From SIG575 sp964507395 (GTDB lineage Bacteria > Bacillota > Clostridia > Oscillospirales > Acutalibacteraceae): a stretch of 64,000 nucleotides of DNA. Position numbers and translations under genes: made by a program. The DNA is taken from contig CAZDQE010000004.1 in NCBI GenBank assembly GCA_964507395.1, forward strand, positions 9,735-73,734. Direction: 5' to 3'. Below, in pieces: positions 1 through 8,189 of the stretch (position 1 is its first letter; each line of letters opens with the position of its first letter). The notes beneath the pieces are model-generated. The model did not search any database, was not told where the DNA came from, and saw only the letters and a program-made list of their open reading frames with translations.

Positions 1-1
1 C

Positions 2-1141
2 GGTACAACAGGAAGCGGAAAGACCGTTGTTCTTTCAAACTTCATCAAGCATGGTGCAGAAATGAAATACCCCATGCTTATAGTTGACGGCAAGGGCGAT
101 ATTGGAAACGGCTCAATTTTGGAAATAACAAAGCATTTTGTAAACAGGCAAAAATTATATGTTATAAACCTTGCAGACCCGATAAAATCTGATAAATACA
201 ACCCTTTCAGATATGCAAGTCCGACAATGTGCAAGGATATGCTGATTAATATGACGGAGTGGAGCGAAGAACACTATAAACTGAATACAGAAAGATATCT
301 GCAAAGGCTTATTATACTGTTACAGCAAAATGACATTCCCCTGTCGTTCAACACTATTATTAATAATATGAGTGTTGCGAATTTCAACGCTTTAAGTTCA
401 AGGTTGCTGAAAGCTGAAATAATAAGCAAGCAAGAACATTTATTAAACCTTAATATTTCTGATACTTGCGGTAAAATCGCACAAAATGCAAGTGCAAGGT
501 TCAGCACTATTGCAGAAAGTGAGTTCGGCTCAATATTTGCTGATAACGGAATAGACATATACACGGCAATTAAAGAAAACGCAGCTATATTGTTTGTTTT
601 AAATCCTTTACTTTATCCTGAAATTTCACCTTTAATGGGTAAACTGATATTAATTGATGCTAAACAAGCAGTAAATAAATGTTTTAATTCAGGACTTGAA
701 AGAGCGTTTTACATATTTGACGAGATAAATAGTTATGCTTCACCGACTTTAATAGATTTAATAAACAAGTCAAGAAGTGCAAATATTACATCAATACTTG
801 CAACACAAAGTTTGTCGGATTTAGATTTTGCCTGTAATGAAGCATTTAAAGAACAAGTAATAGAAAATACAAATAATTATATTGTTTTAAGACAGAACAG
901 TTCTGTAAATTCCGAGCATTGGGCGAATGTTTTAGGAACAAAGTCAACTATTGATGTAACTTATCAATTACAACAAAGGGGGTATTTAGAAACATCTGAA
1001 ACAGGTTTAGGAAGTGCAAGACGTGTAAGAGAATTTTTATATCACCCTGATGATATTAAGATTTTACAGGTTGGAAAAGGTATTTTTATGTCAAAGGATA
1101 ACGGCTATCACTCAAAAATAGATATTATAAAGCCATTTTAG
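2..1141 (+). CDS. TraG/VirD4-like conjugative coupling ATPase (5' end outside window)
   Basis: The frame is open to the first bases of the window, so the gene is truncated by the left edge and the ATG at 62 is internal. The codons before it encode a Walker A motif GTTGSGKT (residues 1-8 of the visible part). A Walker-B-like strand FYIFDEIN and an ILATQSLSDL segment follow about 235-275 residues in; the second resembles the TraM-recognition region of TraG/TraD coupling proteins. The known role of this family is a hexameric ATPase at the inner membrane that passes relaxosome DNA to a type IV secretion channel. The stop is 12 nt before an M48 protease gene, so the two are probably co-transcribed. 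Its presence marks the left end of the window as mobile DNA. A HerA/FtsK-like ATPase of another element type is the main alternative. Confidence 0.8.
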   Translation, partial: GTTGSGKTVVLSNFIKHGAEMKYPMLIVDGKGDIGNGSILEITKHFVNRQKLYVINLADPIKSDKYNPFRYASPTMCKDMLINMTEWSEEHYKLNTERYLQRLIILLQQNDIPLSFNTIINNMSVANFNALSSRLLKAEIISKQEHLLNLNISDTCGKIAQNASARFSTIAESEFGSIFADNGIDIYTAIKENAAILFVLNPLLYPEISPLMGKLILIDAKQAVNKCFNSGLERAFYIFDEINSYASPTLIDLINKSRSANITSILATQSLSDLDFACNEAFKEQVIENTNNYIVLRQNSSVNSEHWANVLGTKSTIDVTYQLQQRGYLETSETGLGSARRVREFLYHPDDIKILQVGKGIFMSKDNGYHSKIDIIKPF

Positions 1142-1153
1142 GAGGTTTGTTTT

Positions 1154-2023
1154 ATGGAGAAAAGAGGCGGATTTTTCAAATCAAATTGGGCATATTTAGT
1201 ATGGTTTGCAATTTATTATACTATCGCAGTTTTTCTGATTTATATGTGTACAAGCGATTTTGTAATAAGCTTTTTTCTATCTTTTTTCATTTATGGTGCT
1301 TCTGTAGGACTTGCATTATCTCCTGTTGGAGAAAGTATATTACGGTTAATGCAGGGAATTAAACCAATTCAGACAGAACAAGACAGAGAATATTTAATGC
1401 CGATTTTTGAAGAAGTGTATGCAGAAGCTTTAAAATTCACTCCCGAACTAAACGAAGATATCGAACTATACATATCTGAAAGTATGACAGTAAATGCCTT
1501 TGCTATCGGAAGAAAGACAATAGCAGTAACAAGAGGAGCAATATATACCTTTAGTCCCGAGGAATTAAAGGGAATATTATCCCATGAATTCGGTCATATG
1601 GCGAATGGTGATACAAAAGCCTTACTTATTAATGTAGTAGGAAACGGATTTTTCTCTTTAATAATCTTTGTTTTTCGGTTTATAATGTTGTTAATACAAA
1701 ATATTACGGTTGCTTTTAGCGGTAAAAATATTGTTGTTGCTGTACTTGCAATAATTTCATTTTTATTCAGATTACTTGTTGATTTAGGAATAATTGTGTT
1801 TGTTTTCTTGGGTAATGTGATTTTAGCACTCAATAGCAGATACAGTGAACTGCTTGCTGATGAATACGCTTTTCAAATCGGCTATGGCGAAGAACTAAAG
1901 AATTCTTTGTATATAATCAGTAAATTGAGTTTACCTGAAAAATTAACGCTTATGGAACGCTTGACAGCTTCACACCCATATACAACAGCAAGAATTGAAA
2001 AACTTGAAGAATTAGGGGCTTAA
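1154..2023 (+). CDS. HtpX-like M48 family membrane zinc metalloprotease
   Basis: This 289-aa protein carries the zinc-binding HEFGH motif near residue 144 in the context ILSHEFGHMANGD. A downstream Glu in SELLADEYAF (about residue 232) is the expected third zinc ligand. Two N-terminal membrane segments (about residues 12-60) and a hydrophobic pair after the catalytic motif (about 155-225) give the HtpX topology with a cytoplasmic active site. The family degrades damaged membrane proteins. The start ATG follows an ideal GGAGG 8 nt upstream, and the gene lies 12 nt behind the coupling ATPase, which suggests one transcript. It is probably cargo of the mobile element; whether it acts on conjugation or on host membrane proteins cannot be told from sequence. 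Confidence 0.85.
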   Translation: MEKRGGFFKSNWAYLVWFAIYYTIAVFLIYMCTSDFVISFFLSFFIYGASVGLALSPVGESILRLMQGIKPIQTEQDREYLMPIFEEVYAEALKFTPELNEDIELYISESMTVNAFAIGRKTIAVTRGAIYTFSPEELKGILSHEFGHMANGDTKALLINVVGNGFFSLIIFVFRFIMLLIQNITVAFSGKNIVVAVLAIISFLFRLLVDLGIIVFVFLGNVILALNSRYSELLADEYAFQIGYGEELKNSLYIISKLSLPEKLTLMERLTASHPYTTARIEKLEELGA

Positions 2024-2034
2024 ACAAGCCACAA

Positions 2035-2143
2035 TATCCCATACCCCTTAATTGATAATACTGCCAAAAGTAAGAAAATCAGACTTGCAAAACGCAGGTC
2101 TGATTTTCGCTTTTGGCATATTCTTTCTTTTGGGTATGGGATA
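2035..2143. repeat. 109-bp nested palindrome at the element/host boundary
   Basis: An outer perfect 12-bp inverted repeat pairs 2035-2046 with 2132-2143. It encloses a second hairpin of TGCCAAAAG with CTTTTGGCA and an 11-bp stem GAAAATCAGAC/GTCTGATTTTC. The structure sits immediately after the M48 gene and about 36 bp before the truncated cotJC. The inner hairpin works as a terminator; the outer arms are not needed for that and may be part of an element end or recombination site. Confidence 0.6.
2062..2131 (+). terminator. Rho-independent terminator after the M48 protease gene
   Basis: A long stem (9 bp, a small internal loop, then 11 bp, pairing 2062-2070 and 2074-2084 with 2098-2119) is followed by the T-rich run TATTCTTTCTTTT. 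It would end the coupling ATPase-protease transcript. Confidence 0.75.
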
Positions 2144-2178
2144 ATATTTTAGTCAAGAGTAGTTATTAATTTGATGTG

Positions 2179-2295
2179 TCATAAAATCAGTGGTTCATCG
2201 GGTCCGCCATACTGAGTAATAATGATTTTTGCAAGCTTCGGATTGGGATTCTTAATATTTACAGGATACTGTAATCTCTTTTCATATTGGAACAT
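2179..2295 (-). pseudogene. cotJC: cotJC remnant: first 38 codons of the spore-coat manganese-catalase-like gene
   Basis: The stop of cotJB overlaps an ATG (TAATG at 2297-2293). That ATG opens a 38-codon frame beginning MFQYEKRLQYPVNIKNP and ending QYGGPDEPLIL before a TGA. The first 33 or so residues match the conserved N-terminus of CotJC, a manganese-catalase-like inner coat protein of about 180-190 aa, as I know the family. The remaining four fifths, including the catalase domain with its metal ligands, is absent. Beyond the break lies the end of the mobile element. The simplest reading is that the element inserted into or deleted cotJC. The rest of the gene could survive on the far side of the element, outside the window. 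Confidence 0.75.
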
Positions 2296-2555
2296 TAGCA
2301 GTCACAACCTTCTTTCTCCCATGGCCATGGGTTTTTAATCCATTCAACGCCCTGTGCGTTAGTAGTTGAAAGCTTCCAGCATTTTTCTTCAAATTCCTCG
2401 CGAAGCATCAGATATTTTTCTTTATATTTATTATAAAGTGCAATGGCTTCCGTATCGCATGTATGTGTGTCAAGATAAAGGTGAAGATCCCACATGACAA
2501 ATGCAGTTGCAGAAAGCTGCCTTAAAAGATCATTGTTTCTCATCATTTGCAACAA
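2295..2555 (-). CDS. cotJB: Spore coat protein CotJB
   Basis: This 86-aa acidic protein matches CotJB in length and in its hallmark stretches: an N-terminal LLRQLSATAFVMWDLHLYLDTH, a central LYNKYKEKYLMLREEFEEK (alpha-helical), and a C-terminal NPWPWE followed by a Cys-rich end. CotJB is a small spore-coat component made in the mother cell under sigma-E in Bacillus. It overlaps the cotJA end by 13 nt upstream and the cotJC remnant by 3 nt downstream, the usual cotJABC arrangement. With cotJC broken, CotJB has probably lost its normal partner. Confidence 0.88.
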   Translation of the reverse strand: MLQMMRNNDLLRQLSATAFVMWDLHLYLDTHTCDTEAIALYNKYKEKYLMLREEFEEKCWKLSTTNAQGVEWIKNPWPWEKEGCDC

Positions 2556-2806
2556 CCTCCGAGAAAAGGCTTGTCGAGGCAGGGGAATGCTGTTCCTCTT
2601 TCCAATGCTTTACATTCATCATAAAGCTCCGTCATTTCCTGAAAAGGCACAAATGCCATAGCTACCGGTGTACATTCGGGAAATTTTCCTTCGGGCTGAA
2701 TACAACATTTTTTTACATAACTATAGTTGCTTCTGTCCGTTTGTCTGTAGTAATTGTCACGCATCATACGAGAATTACCTGACGAATAATCATACATTCT
2801 TTGCAA
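2543..2806 (-). CDS. cotJA: Spore coat-associated protein CotJA
   Basis: An 87-aa protein whose C-terminal half shows the CotJA pattern: TPVAMAFVPFQ, then LYDECKALERGTAFP and LDKPFLGGCCK. A TTG start at 2806 is preferred because AAGGAG lies 7 nt upstream; the in-frame ATG three codons later would be 16 nt from it. The N-terminal 35 residues (Ser/Arg/Tyr rich) are not conserved. It is the first gene of the cotJ operon. A CATAACATA element about 30 nt upstream of the start (minus strand) resembles mother-cell sigma-factor -10 sequences, but no clear -35 was fixed. Confidence 0.85.
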   Translation of the reverse strand: MQRMYDYSSGNSRMMRDNYYRQTDRSNYSYVKKCCIQPEGKFPECTPVAMAFVPFQEMTELYDECKALERGTAFPCLDKPFLGGCCK

Positions 2807-2882
2807 AATGATTCTCCTTTCATAAGTTTATTCATTATTATGTTATGTGCTTTGTCCCAAAGTGTGAAAATAAGTTGCAAAA

Positions 2883-2908
2883 AAGCGGCAAGTTTAAACT
2901 TACCGCTT
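2883..2908 (-). terminator. Terminator of the 2912-3727 gene
   Basis: On the minus strand AAGCGGTAAG and CTTGCCGCTT pair around a TTTAAA centre and run into TTTTTT. It begins a few bases after the stop codon. Confidence 0.75.
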
Positions 2909-2911
2909 TCT

Positions 2912-3727
2912 TTAATATGTTGCTTCAAATGTTGTTTTATAAACCATTCCGAAACCTTGGTTATAGCCTATGTATAAATCGTCATTCACAAGGAAAATAT
3001 TTTCACTTTCGTATTGTGCAGCTTCATCGTTGAGTTCGAAAACACCGTAATGGTTTCCGTTCCAATCATAAACTGAAATTGCGTTAGGAAAGCTCAGAAG
3101 AAAATATAAATATTTATCGTCACTGTCCATGCCTTGCTTCGTTGTAGATTTCGGTTTGACTCCCTTGATCGTTTCAATCACATTAAAATCTTTATCAAGT
3201 ATCGCAAAATCAAAAGTGTAGGAAATGCCCACGGCATATCTGTTTGTTTTAGCGTTATATGTGATTGAATAAATTTCAAGGGGAATCTCTACAGTTTCAA
3301 TAATTTCCAGCGTGTCCTTGTCAACAAAAGACACAAGAGTTCTGTTTGGAGAGTTGTGACAAACCACAAGACATTTTTTATCTTTATTATATGCAATATC
3401 ATTTCCGTGGTCAACCTTTACAACCTCTGCTCTTGCCACTTCTTCCCATGTTTCGAGGCTGTATTTAGAGATTGAACAAACATTTGCGTAACTGTTGTTA
3501 GAACAGAAATAAGCATATTTTCCGTCAGTACAACCTCCTTGAAGGATTGTCTGACTGGCGTAATGCAAATCTTCAAGCACAAGCTCGGAAGAAAATGAGA
3601 TTTCCTTTACTGAAGAAAAATCAATATCATCAAAACCGTTGTTATATACGTTAATACCGAAAAAGCTCAGTATTGACATAAAGAAGGATAATAAAACTGA
3701 AATAAAATTTGTAAGAACAGGGGACAT
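2912..3727 (-). CDS. Hypothetical membrane-anchored/secreted protein, beta-propeller-like repeats
   Basis: I do not recognise a named family. The 271-aa product starts with one hydrophobic segment (about residues 5-28, an uncleaved signal anchor or signal peptide). The rest reads as repeated beta-rich blocks built round a hydrophobic strand, Asp/Gly turn and aromatic residue, for example DGKYAYFCSNNS, YNKDKKCLVVCHN, YNAKTNRYAVGIS and DDKYLYFLLSF. That spacing of about 40-50 residues suggests a partial WD40/YVTN-like beta-propeller facing outside the cell. It lies 16 nt after the hisIE stop on the same strand and has its own terminator, so it may be transcribed by read-through from the histidine operon. 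No catalytic residues are apparent. Confidence 0.6.
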   Translation of the reverse strand: MSPVLTNFISVLLSFFMSILSFFGINVYNNGFDDIDFSSVKEISFSSELVLEDLHYASQTILQGGCTDGKYAYFCSNNSYANVCSISKYSLETWEEVARAEVVKVDHGNDIAYNKDKKCLVVCHNSPNRTLVSFVDKDTLEIIETVEIPLEIYSITYNAKTNRYAVGISYTFDFAILDKDFNVIETIKGVKPKSTTKQGMDSDDKYLYFLLSFPNAISVYDWNGNHYGVFELNDEAAQYESENIFLVNDDLYIGYNQGFGMVYKTTFEATY

Positions 3728-3743
3728 ACCGTCAACTCCTTAA

Positions 3744-4388
3744 TTACTGCATTTTTTCCTGTTTGATTTTTTTGTCAATAATATGACGCTTTGAAAGCTC
3801 TGTTGTAACATCATCAAGTGTGATGCCCATTTCAATCATCATAACCATTACATGATAAGCAAGGTCAGCAATTTCATAAATTGTTTCGGCTTTGTCGCCG
3901 CCTTTAGCACCGATGATAACCTCGGTACATTCTTCGCCTACCTTCTTGAGTATTTTATCAATACCTTTTTCAAAAAGGTAAGTTGTGTACGAGCCTTCTT
4001 TTTTCTGGGTTTTTCTGCCAACGAGCATATCGTAAAGTCCCGGATATGAGAAAGCGTTTTCTTTTGACGGTTCAACAATATCGTTGAAGAAACAGCTCTC
4101 ACTTCCCGTATGACAGGCAGGACCTTCTTTAATTACATCTACAAGAAGAGTGTCCATATCGCAGTCAGTTCTGATTGATACAATATTCTGCACATTACCT
4201 GATGTTGCACCTTTTCTCCAGAGCTCCTGTCTGCTTCTGCTGAAGAAGCAGGTTTTTCCTTCTTCTATACTGATTCTAAGACTTTCTTCATTCATGTATG
4301 CAAGCATAAGAACTTTTTTGGTGTAAAAATCCTGTACAATTGCAGGAATGAGCCCTTTTTCATCATATTTTAACTCTTTAATATCCAT
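3744..4388 (-). CDS. hisIE: Bifunctional phosphoribosyl-AMP cyclohydrolase / phosphoribosyl-ATP pyrophosphohydrolase
   Basis: This 214-aa fusion catalyses steps 2 and 3 of histidine synthesis (PR-ATP to PR-AMP to ProFAR). Residues about 1-110 are the HisI domain: LMLAYMNEESL, SRSRQELWRKG, and the metal site DCDMDTLLV...GPACHTG, which contributes Asp and Cys ligands. Residues about 118-210 are the HisE MazG-like domain with GEECTEVIIGAKG and EIADLAYHVMVMM, whose Glu/Asp residues bind Mg. The length fits fused HisIE proteins. It is the last pathway gene of the operon, 11 nt after hisF. Confidence 0.96.
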   Translation of the reverse strand: MDIKELKYDEKGLIPAIVQDFYTKKVLMLAYMNEESLRISIEEGKTCFFSRSRQELWRKGATSGNVQNIVSIRTDCDMDTLLVDVIKEGPACHTGSESCFFNDIVEPSKENAFSYPGLYDMLVGRKTQKKEGSYTTYLFEKGIDKILKKVGEECTEVIIGAKGGDKAETIYEIADLAYHVMVMMIEMGITLDDVTTELSKRHIIDKKIKQEKMQ

Positions 4389-4399
4389 AGTAATTCTCC

Positions 4400-5155
4400 T
4401 TATATTCTCATCTCGATGTTATTTTCAATGAGATAGTTTTTCAAATCCTTGATCGAAAGTTCTTTTCTGTGGAAAATTGATGCTGCAAGTCCTGCATCAG
4501 AACAATTTTCGTTGAACAGGTGAAGAAAATCTTCTTTTTTGCCTGCACCGCCGCTTGCAATAACAGGAACAGAAACTCTTTCGGAAATAGCTTTAAGCAT
4601 TTCAATGTCGAATCCCTGTTTAATTCCGTCAGTGTCAATACTGTTGACAACAAGCTCGCCTGCACCGCGTTTTTCACCGTCAACTGCCCACTGAATAGCT
4701 TCAATACCTGTGTCAATTCTGCCACCGTTTTTGAAGATATGGAACTCACCGTCAACTCTCTTGATGTCCATGGAAAGAACTACACACTGGTCACCGTATT
4801 TTTTTGCAGCCTGAGTAATAAGCTCAGGGTTATTAATTGCGCCTGAATTAACAGATACTTTGTCAGCACCGCATTTTAAAACTATGTCAAAATCATCAAC
4901 TGTGTTGATACCTCCGCCGACTGTAAGTGGAATAAAAATTTCAGATGCAACTTTTGCAAGAACATCAGTAAATAAACCTCTGCCTTCGTGTGAAGCAGTA
5001 ATGTCATAGAAAACAAGCTCATCCGCACCGCTGTCGTTATAGAAATGAGCAAGCTCGACAGGGTCAGCAACATCCTGAATTCCCTCGAAATTTACACCCT
5101 TAACAACTCGTCCGTTTCTGACATCGAGGCAGGGGATTATTCTTTTTGTAATCAT
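4400..5155 (-). CDS. hisF: Imidazole glycerol phosphate synthase, cyclase subunit HisF
   Basis: A 251-aa TIM barrel that, with HisH, turns PRFAR plus ammonia into imidazole glycerol phosphate and AICAR. The catalytic Asp is in the N-terminal IIPCLDVRNGRVVKG (D11), and the second catalytic Asp is in VLSMDIKR (about D130). Phosphate loops include TVGGGI and VIASGGAG near the C-terminus. The start ATG overlaps the hisA stop by one base, giving tight translational coupling. Confidence 0.97.
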   Translation of the reverse strand: MITKRIIPCLDVRNGRVVKGVNFEGIQDVADPVELAHFYNDSGADELVFYDITASHEGRGLFTDVLAKVASEIFIPLTVGGGINTVDDFDIVLKCGADKVSVNSGAINNPELITQAAKKYGDQCVVLSMDIKRVDGEFHIFKNGGRIDTGIEAIQWAVDGEKRGAGELVVNSIDTDGIKQGFDIEMLKAISERVSVPVIASGGAGKKEDFLHLFNENCSDAGLAASIFHRKELSIKDLKNYLIENNIEMRI

Positions 5156-5880
5156 TATAAAATCTCCCCCTTCGCGATTTTGAGAACTCTTTCAAGGTCA
5201 AGTTTACCTGCATAAACAGCCTTACCTACAATTGCACCGTAAGTGTTCATAGAAGTCAGTTTTTTGATTTCTTCTTCAAATGTAATACCGCCTGACGCGA
5301 TAATATCAAGGTTTTTTATTTCTGCAAGTTTCTCATAAATTTCAAGATTTGTGCCCGAAAGTGTGCCGTCCTTTGAAATATCAGTGTAAATTACCGTTTT
5401 TACACCTGCATCACGAAGCTTACGGCAAAAATCCAGTGAATCGATTTCTGTTGTTTCAAGCCAACCGCTGACAGCAACTTTGCCGTTTCGAGCATCAACG
5501 CCAACTGCAATCTTATCACCGTGTTTTTTTACGGCTTCTTCGACAAATTTAAAATTACGCACTGCGACAGTGCCGAGGATTACTCTGTTAACACCGAGGG
5601 AAAGATAATCTTCAATTCTTTTTTCGTCACGGATACCGCCGCCGACCTCAGTGAAAAGTTTACCTGTTTCGGCAACACTTTTAATTACATCGAAGTTTAC
5701 GGGTGCACCGTCTTTGGCACCGTCGAGGTCAACCATGTGAAGATTTTTTGCACCTTTTTTTATAAATGCTTCAGCCATTTCGAGTGGACTTGAGCCGTAA
5801 ACAGTCATTCTGTTGTAGTCACCCTCGGTAAGTCTTACAACATTACCGTTTCTGATATCTATAGCGGGAAAAATTTCCAT
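5155..5880 (-). CDS. hisA: ProFAR isomerase HisA
   Basis: A 241-aa TIM-barrel isomerase (step 4 of histidine synthesis, ProFAR to PRFAR). The general base Asp is in IFPAIDIRNGNVVRL (D8). The acid Asp lies in YTDISKDGTLSG, and the phosphate-binding loops are EVGGGIRD and IASGGIT. It is paralogous to HisF and sits directly between hisH and hisF in the operon. A good SD (AGGAGG) precedes the ATG. Confidence 0.97.
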   Translation of the reverse strand: MEIFPAIDIRNGNVVRLTEGDYNRMTVYGSSPLEMAEAFIKKGAKNLHMVDLDGAKDGAPVNFDVIKSVAETGKLFTEVGGGIRDEKRIEDYLSLGVNRVILGTVAVRNFKFVEEAVKKHGDKIAVGVDARNGKVAVSGWLETTEIDSLDFCRKLRDAGVKTVIYTDISKDGTLSGTNLEIYEKLAEIKNLDIIASGGITFEEEIKKLTSMNTYGAIVGKAVYAGKLDLERVLKIAKGEIL

Positions 5881-5892
5881 TTCTTTTCCTCC

Positions 5893-6501
5893 TTATATTT
5901 CTGAAAATGCTTTCAAAAGGAGCAAGCCTTTTTCACCGCTCTTTTCGGGATGAAACTGCATACCGTAAACATTTTTGTTGTTTACAACTGCAGGAACTGC
6001 TACATCATACTCACTGACAGCAAGCAGACTTTCTTCACAGTTTTTTCCGTAATAGGAATGAACAAAGTACATATAATCGCCGTCATCAATATATTTAAAA
6101 ATAGTGTCATTCCTCTTGAAAATAAGCTTATTCCAACCCATGTGAGGAATTTTAAGGCTTTTATCAATATCGCCTTCAAAGGGGCAGATTTCACCACTAA
6201 TCAGACCTAATCCCTCAAATTCGCCGTATTCGTAGCTCTTATCAAAAAGAAGCTGCATACCAAGGCAAATGCCGAGAATTGGTTTTCCTTTGTTTGCTTC
6301 TTCAATAATAACATCAGCAAGACCTGAATTTCTCAATTTGTTGATTGCATCTTCAAATGCACCAACACCGGGAAGAATGATTCTTTCAGCATTTCTGATT
6401 TTTTCTGCATCGCCTGTAACTATAACATCAAGACCTAAAGCTTTTGCTGAACTCGAAATTGAAAACAGGTTACCGCAACCGTAATCTACTATAGCTATCA
6501 A
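5893..6501 (-). CDS. hisH: Imidazole glycerol phosphate synthase, glutaminase subunit HisH
   Basis: A 202-aa class I glutamine amidotransferase that hydrolyses glutamine and channels ammonia to HisF. The catalytic triad is visible: the nucleophile Cys in GICLGMQLLF (about residue 79), and His and Glu in QFHPEKSGEKG (about residues 183-185). The N-terminal DYGCGNLFSI loop is typical. It lies 12 nt upstream of hisA in the order hisB-H-A-F-IE. Confidence 0.97.
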   Translation of the reverse strand: MIAIVDYGCGNLFSISSSAKALGLDVIVTGDAEKIRNAERIILPGVGAFEDAINKLRNSGLADVIIEEANKGKPILGICLGMQLLFDKSYEYGEFEGLGLISGEICPFEGDIDKSLKIPHMGWNKLIFKRNDTIFKYIDDGDYMYFVHSYYGKNCEESLLAVSEYDVAVPAVVNNKNVYGMQFHPEKSGEKGLLLLKAFSEI

Positions 6502-6516
6502 ATTTAAAACCTCCGA

Positions 6517-7107
6517 TTAAAGCAAGCCTTTGCTTGAGGGAATTTCATCTTTTGCTTTTTCATCAATGCTGACCGCTTCTCTGATTGCGCGTGCAACAGC
6601 CTTGAAAGCACCTTCAATAATGTGATGTGAGTTCGTACCGTCAAGCTGTTTGATGTGAAGAGTGATATCAGCATTTCTGACAAATGAAATGAAAAATTCT
6701 TCAACAAGCTCTGTATCCATTTCTCCGACTTTCTGTGCGGGGATCTCAAGGTCATATTTGAGAAAAGCTCTGCCGCTTATATCCAGTGAAGCAAGAATGA
6801 GTGATTCATCCATAGGAAGAAGCATATTACCGTATCTTTTAATGCCTTTTTTGTCGCCAACAGCCTCTTTGAATGCCTGTCCGAGAACGATACCGATATC
6901 TTCAGCGGAGTGATGAAAATCAACGAATGTGTCACCCTTGCAAGTAACAGTAAGATCCAGTCTGCCGTGCTTTGCGAAAAGGTCAAGCATGTGGTCAAGG
7001 AAGCCGATTCCTGTATTGATTTCACTTTTGCCTGTTCCGTCAAGACAGAGTGAAAGTGAAATATCTGTTTCATTAGTTTTTCTTGAGATTTCTGACTTTC
7101 TCATCAT
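6517..7107 (-). CDS. hisB: Imidazoleglycerol-phosphate dehydratase HisB
   Basis: A 196-aa monofunctional IGPD (step 6). Manganese-binding His clusters are seen in GIGFLDHMLDLFAKHG, DFHHSAEDIGI and GTNSHHIIEGAFK. There is no N-terminal HAD phosphatase domain, so histidinol phosphatase must be supplied by a separate gene that is not in this operon. The start overlaps the hisC stop by 4 nt (ATGA). Confidence 0.97.
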   Translation of the reverse strand: MMRKSEISRKTNETDISLSLCLDGTGKSEINTGIGFLDHMLDLFAKHGRLDLTVTCKGDTFVDFHHSAEDIGIVLGQAFKEAVGDKKGIKRYGNMLLPMDESLILASLDISGRAFLKYDLEIPAQKVGEMDTELVEEFFISFVRNADITLHIKQLDGTNSHHIIEGAFKAVARAIREAVSIDEKAKDEIPSSKGLL

Positions 7108-8174
7108 TCTCTCTCCTTTATAATTTCATCAATAACATCCATTACTTTTTTCATTTGTTCCATAGTGCCCATAGACATTCTGAAATATTCAGAAATTCGC
7201 GGTGCATTAAAATATCTGATAAGAATACCCCTGTTTCTCAGCTCGGCATAAAGTTCGGATGAAGGAATTTTGTCACTCTTTGCAAAAACAAAATTGGTTT
7301 TTGAATCTGTGACAACAAAGCCACGTTTTTTCAGTTCTTCTTTTGCGAATTCTCTGATTTTTACAGTTTCCGAAATTGTGTTCTCGTAATATTCTCTGTC
7401 ACTGATTGCGGCAGCGGCAGCTTCAATCGAAAGAGTATTAACATTATACGGATTAAATGAATATTTCAGCTTTTCGAGGTCATCAGCAAGAATTTTTGAA
7501 GAAACCGAAAAACCGACTCTCAGACCTGCCAATGAACGGCTTTTTGAAAAAGTCTGAGTAACCATAAGGTTATCATATTGATTTACCAGATCAACAACAC
7601 TTGTGCCTGCTGCAAAATCCACATAAGCTTCATCTATGATTACAACATTATGGGGATTGGTTTTGACAATCAACTCGATCTCCTCGCGTGTTAAAGCAAG
7701 GCCAGTAGGAGCGTTGGGATTTGCGATTATTATATTTTTGTTTTTGCCGATATAATCGTTTACATCAACAGAAAAATCGTCTTTAAGTGGGATTTTTTCA
7801 AGATTTACTTTAAATAAATCAGCGAAAACAGGGTAAAAACTGTAAGTAATATCAGGACAGCAGAATTCACCGCCCAGACCGCCGAAAGCCATGAATGCAA
7901 AGGCGATTACATCATCAGAGCCATTGCCTACGAAAATCTGTTCAGGTGTAACTGAGTAAAAAGAAGCAATAGCTTCTTTGATTTTTTTCAGCTTCGGGTC
8001 AGAATATAAATACAGTGAAGAAATGAGATTTGTATTTAATGCTTCAAGAACTTTAGGTGAAGCAGGGAAAGGTGATTCATTTGTGTTAAGCTTTATGTAT
8101 TTTTTATCATTGAGCTGTTCGCCGGGTGTGTATGGCACAATTGAATCATATTCTTTTCTCATAAATCCGCTCAT
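7104..8174 (-). CDS. hisC: Histidinol-phosphate aminotransferase HisC
   Basis: A 356-aa fold-type I PLP aminotransferase converting imidazole-acetol phosphate to histidinol phosphate. The PLP Lys is in TFSKSRSLAGLRVG (about residue 211). The cofactor-ring Asp is in VVIIDEAYVDF, the NPNAPTG loop is present, and the substrate-phosphate Arg is in the C-terminal YFRMSMGT. It lies 15 nt behind hisD. Confidence 0.97.
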   Translation of the reverse strand: MSGFMRKEYDSIVPYTPGEQLNDKKYIKLNTNESPFPASPKVLEALNTNLISSLYLYSDPKLKKIKEAIASFYSVTPEQIFVGNGSDDVIAFAFMAFGGLGGEFCCPDITYSFYPVFADLFKVNLEKIPLKDDFSVDVNDYIGKNKNIIIANPNAPTGLALTREEIELIVKTNPHNVVIIDEAYVDFAAGTSVVDLVNQYDNLMVTQTFSKSRSLAGLRVGFSVSSKILADDLEKLKYSFNPYNVNTLSIEAAAAAISDREYYENTISETVKIREFAKEELKKRGFVVTDSKTNFVFAKSDKIPSSELYAELRNRGILIRYFNAPRISEYFRMSMGTMEQMKKVMDVIDEIIKERE

Positions 8175-8189
8175 AAATGAAATACCTTC

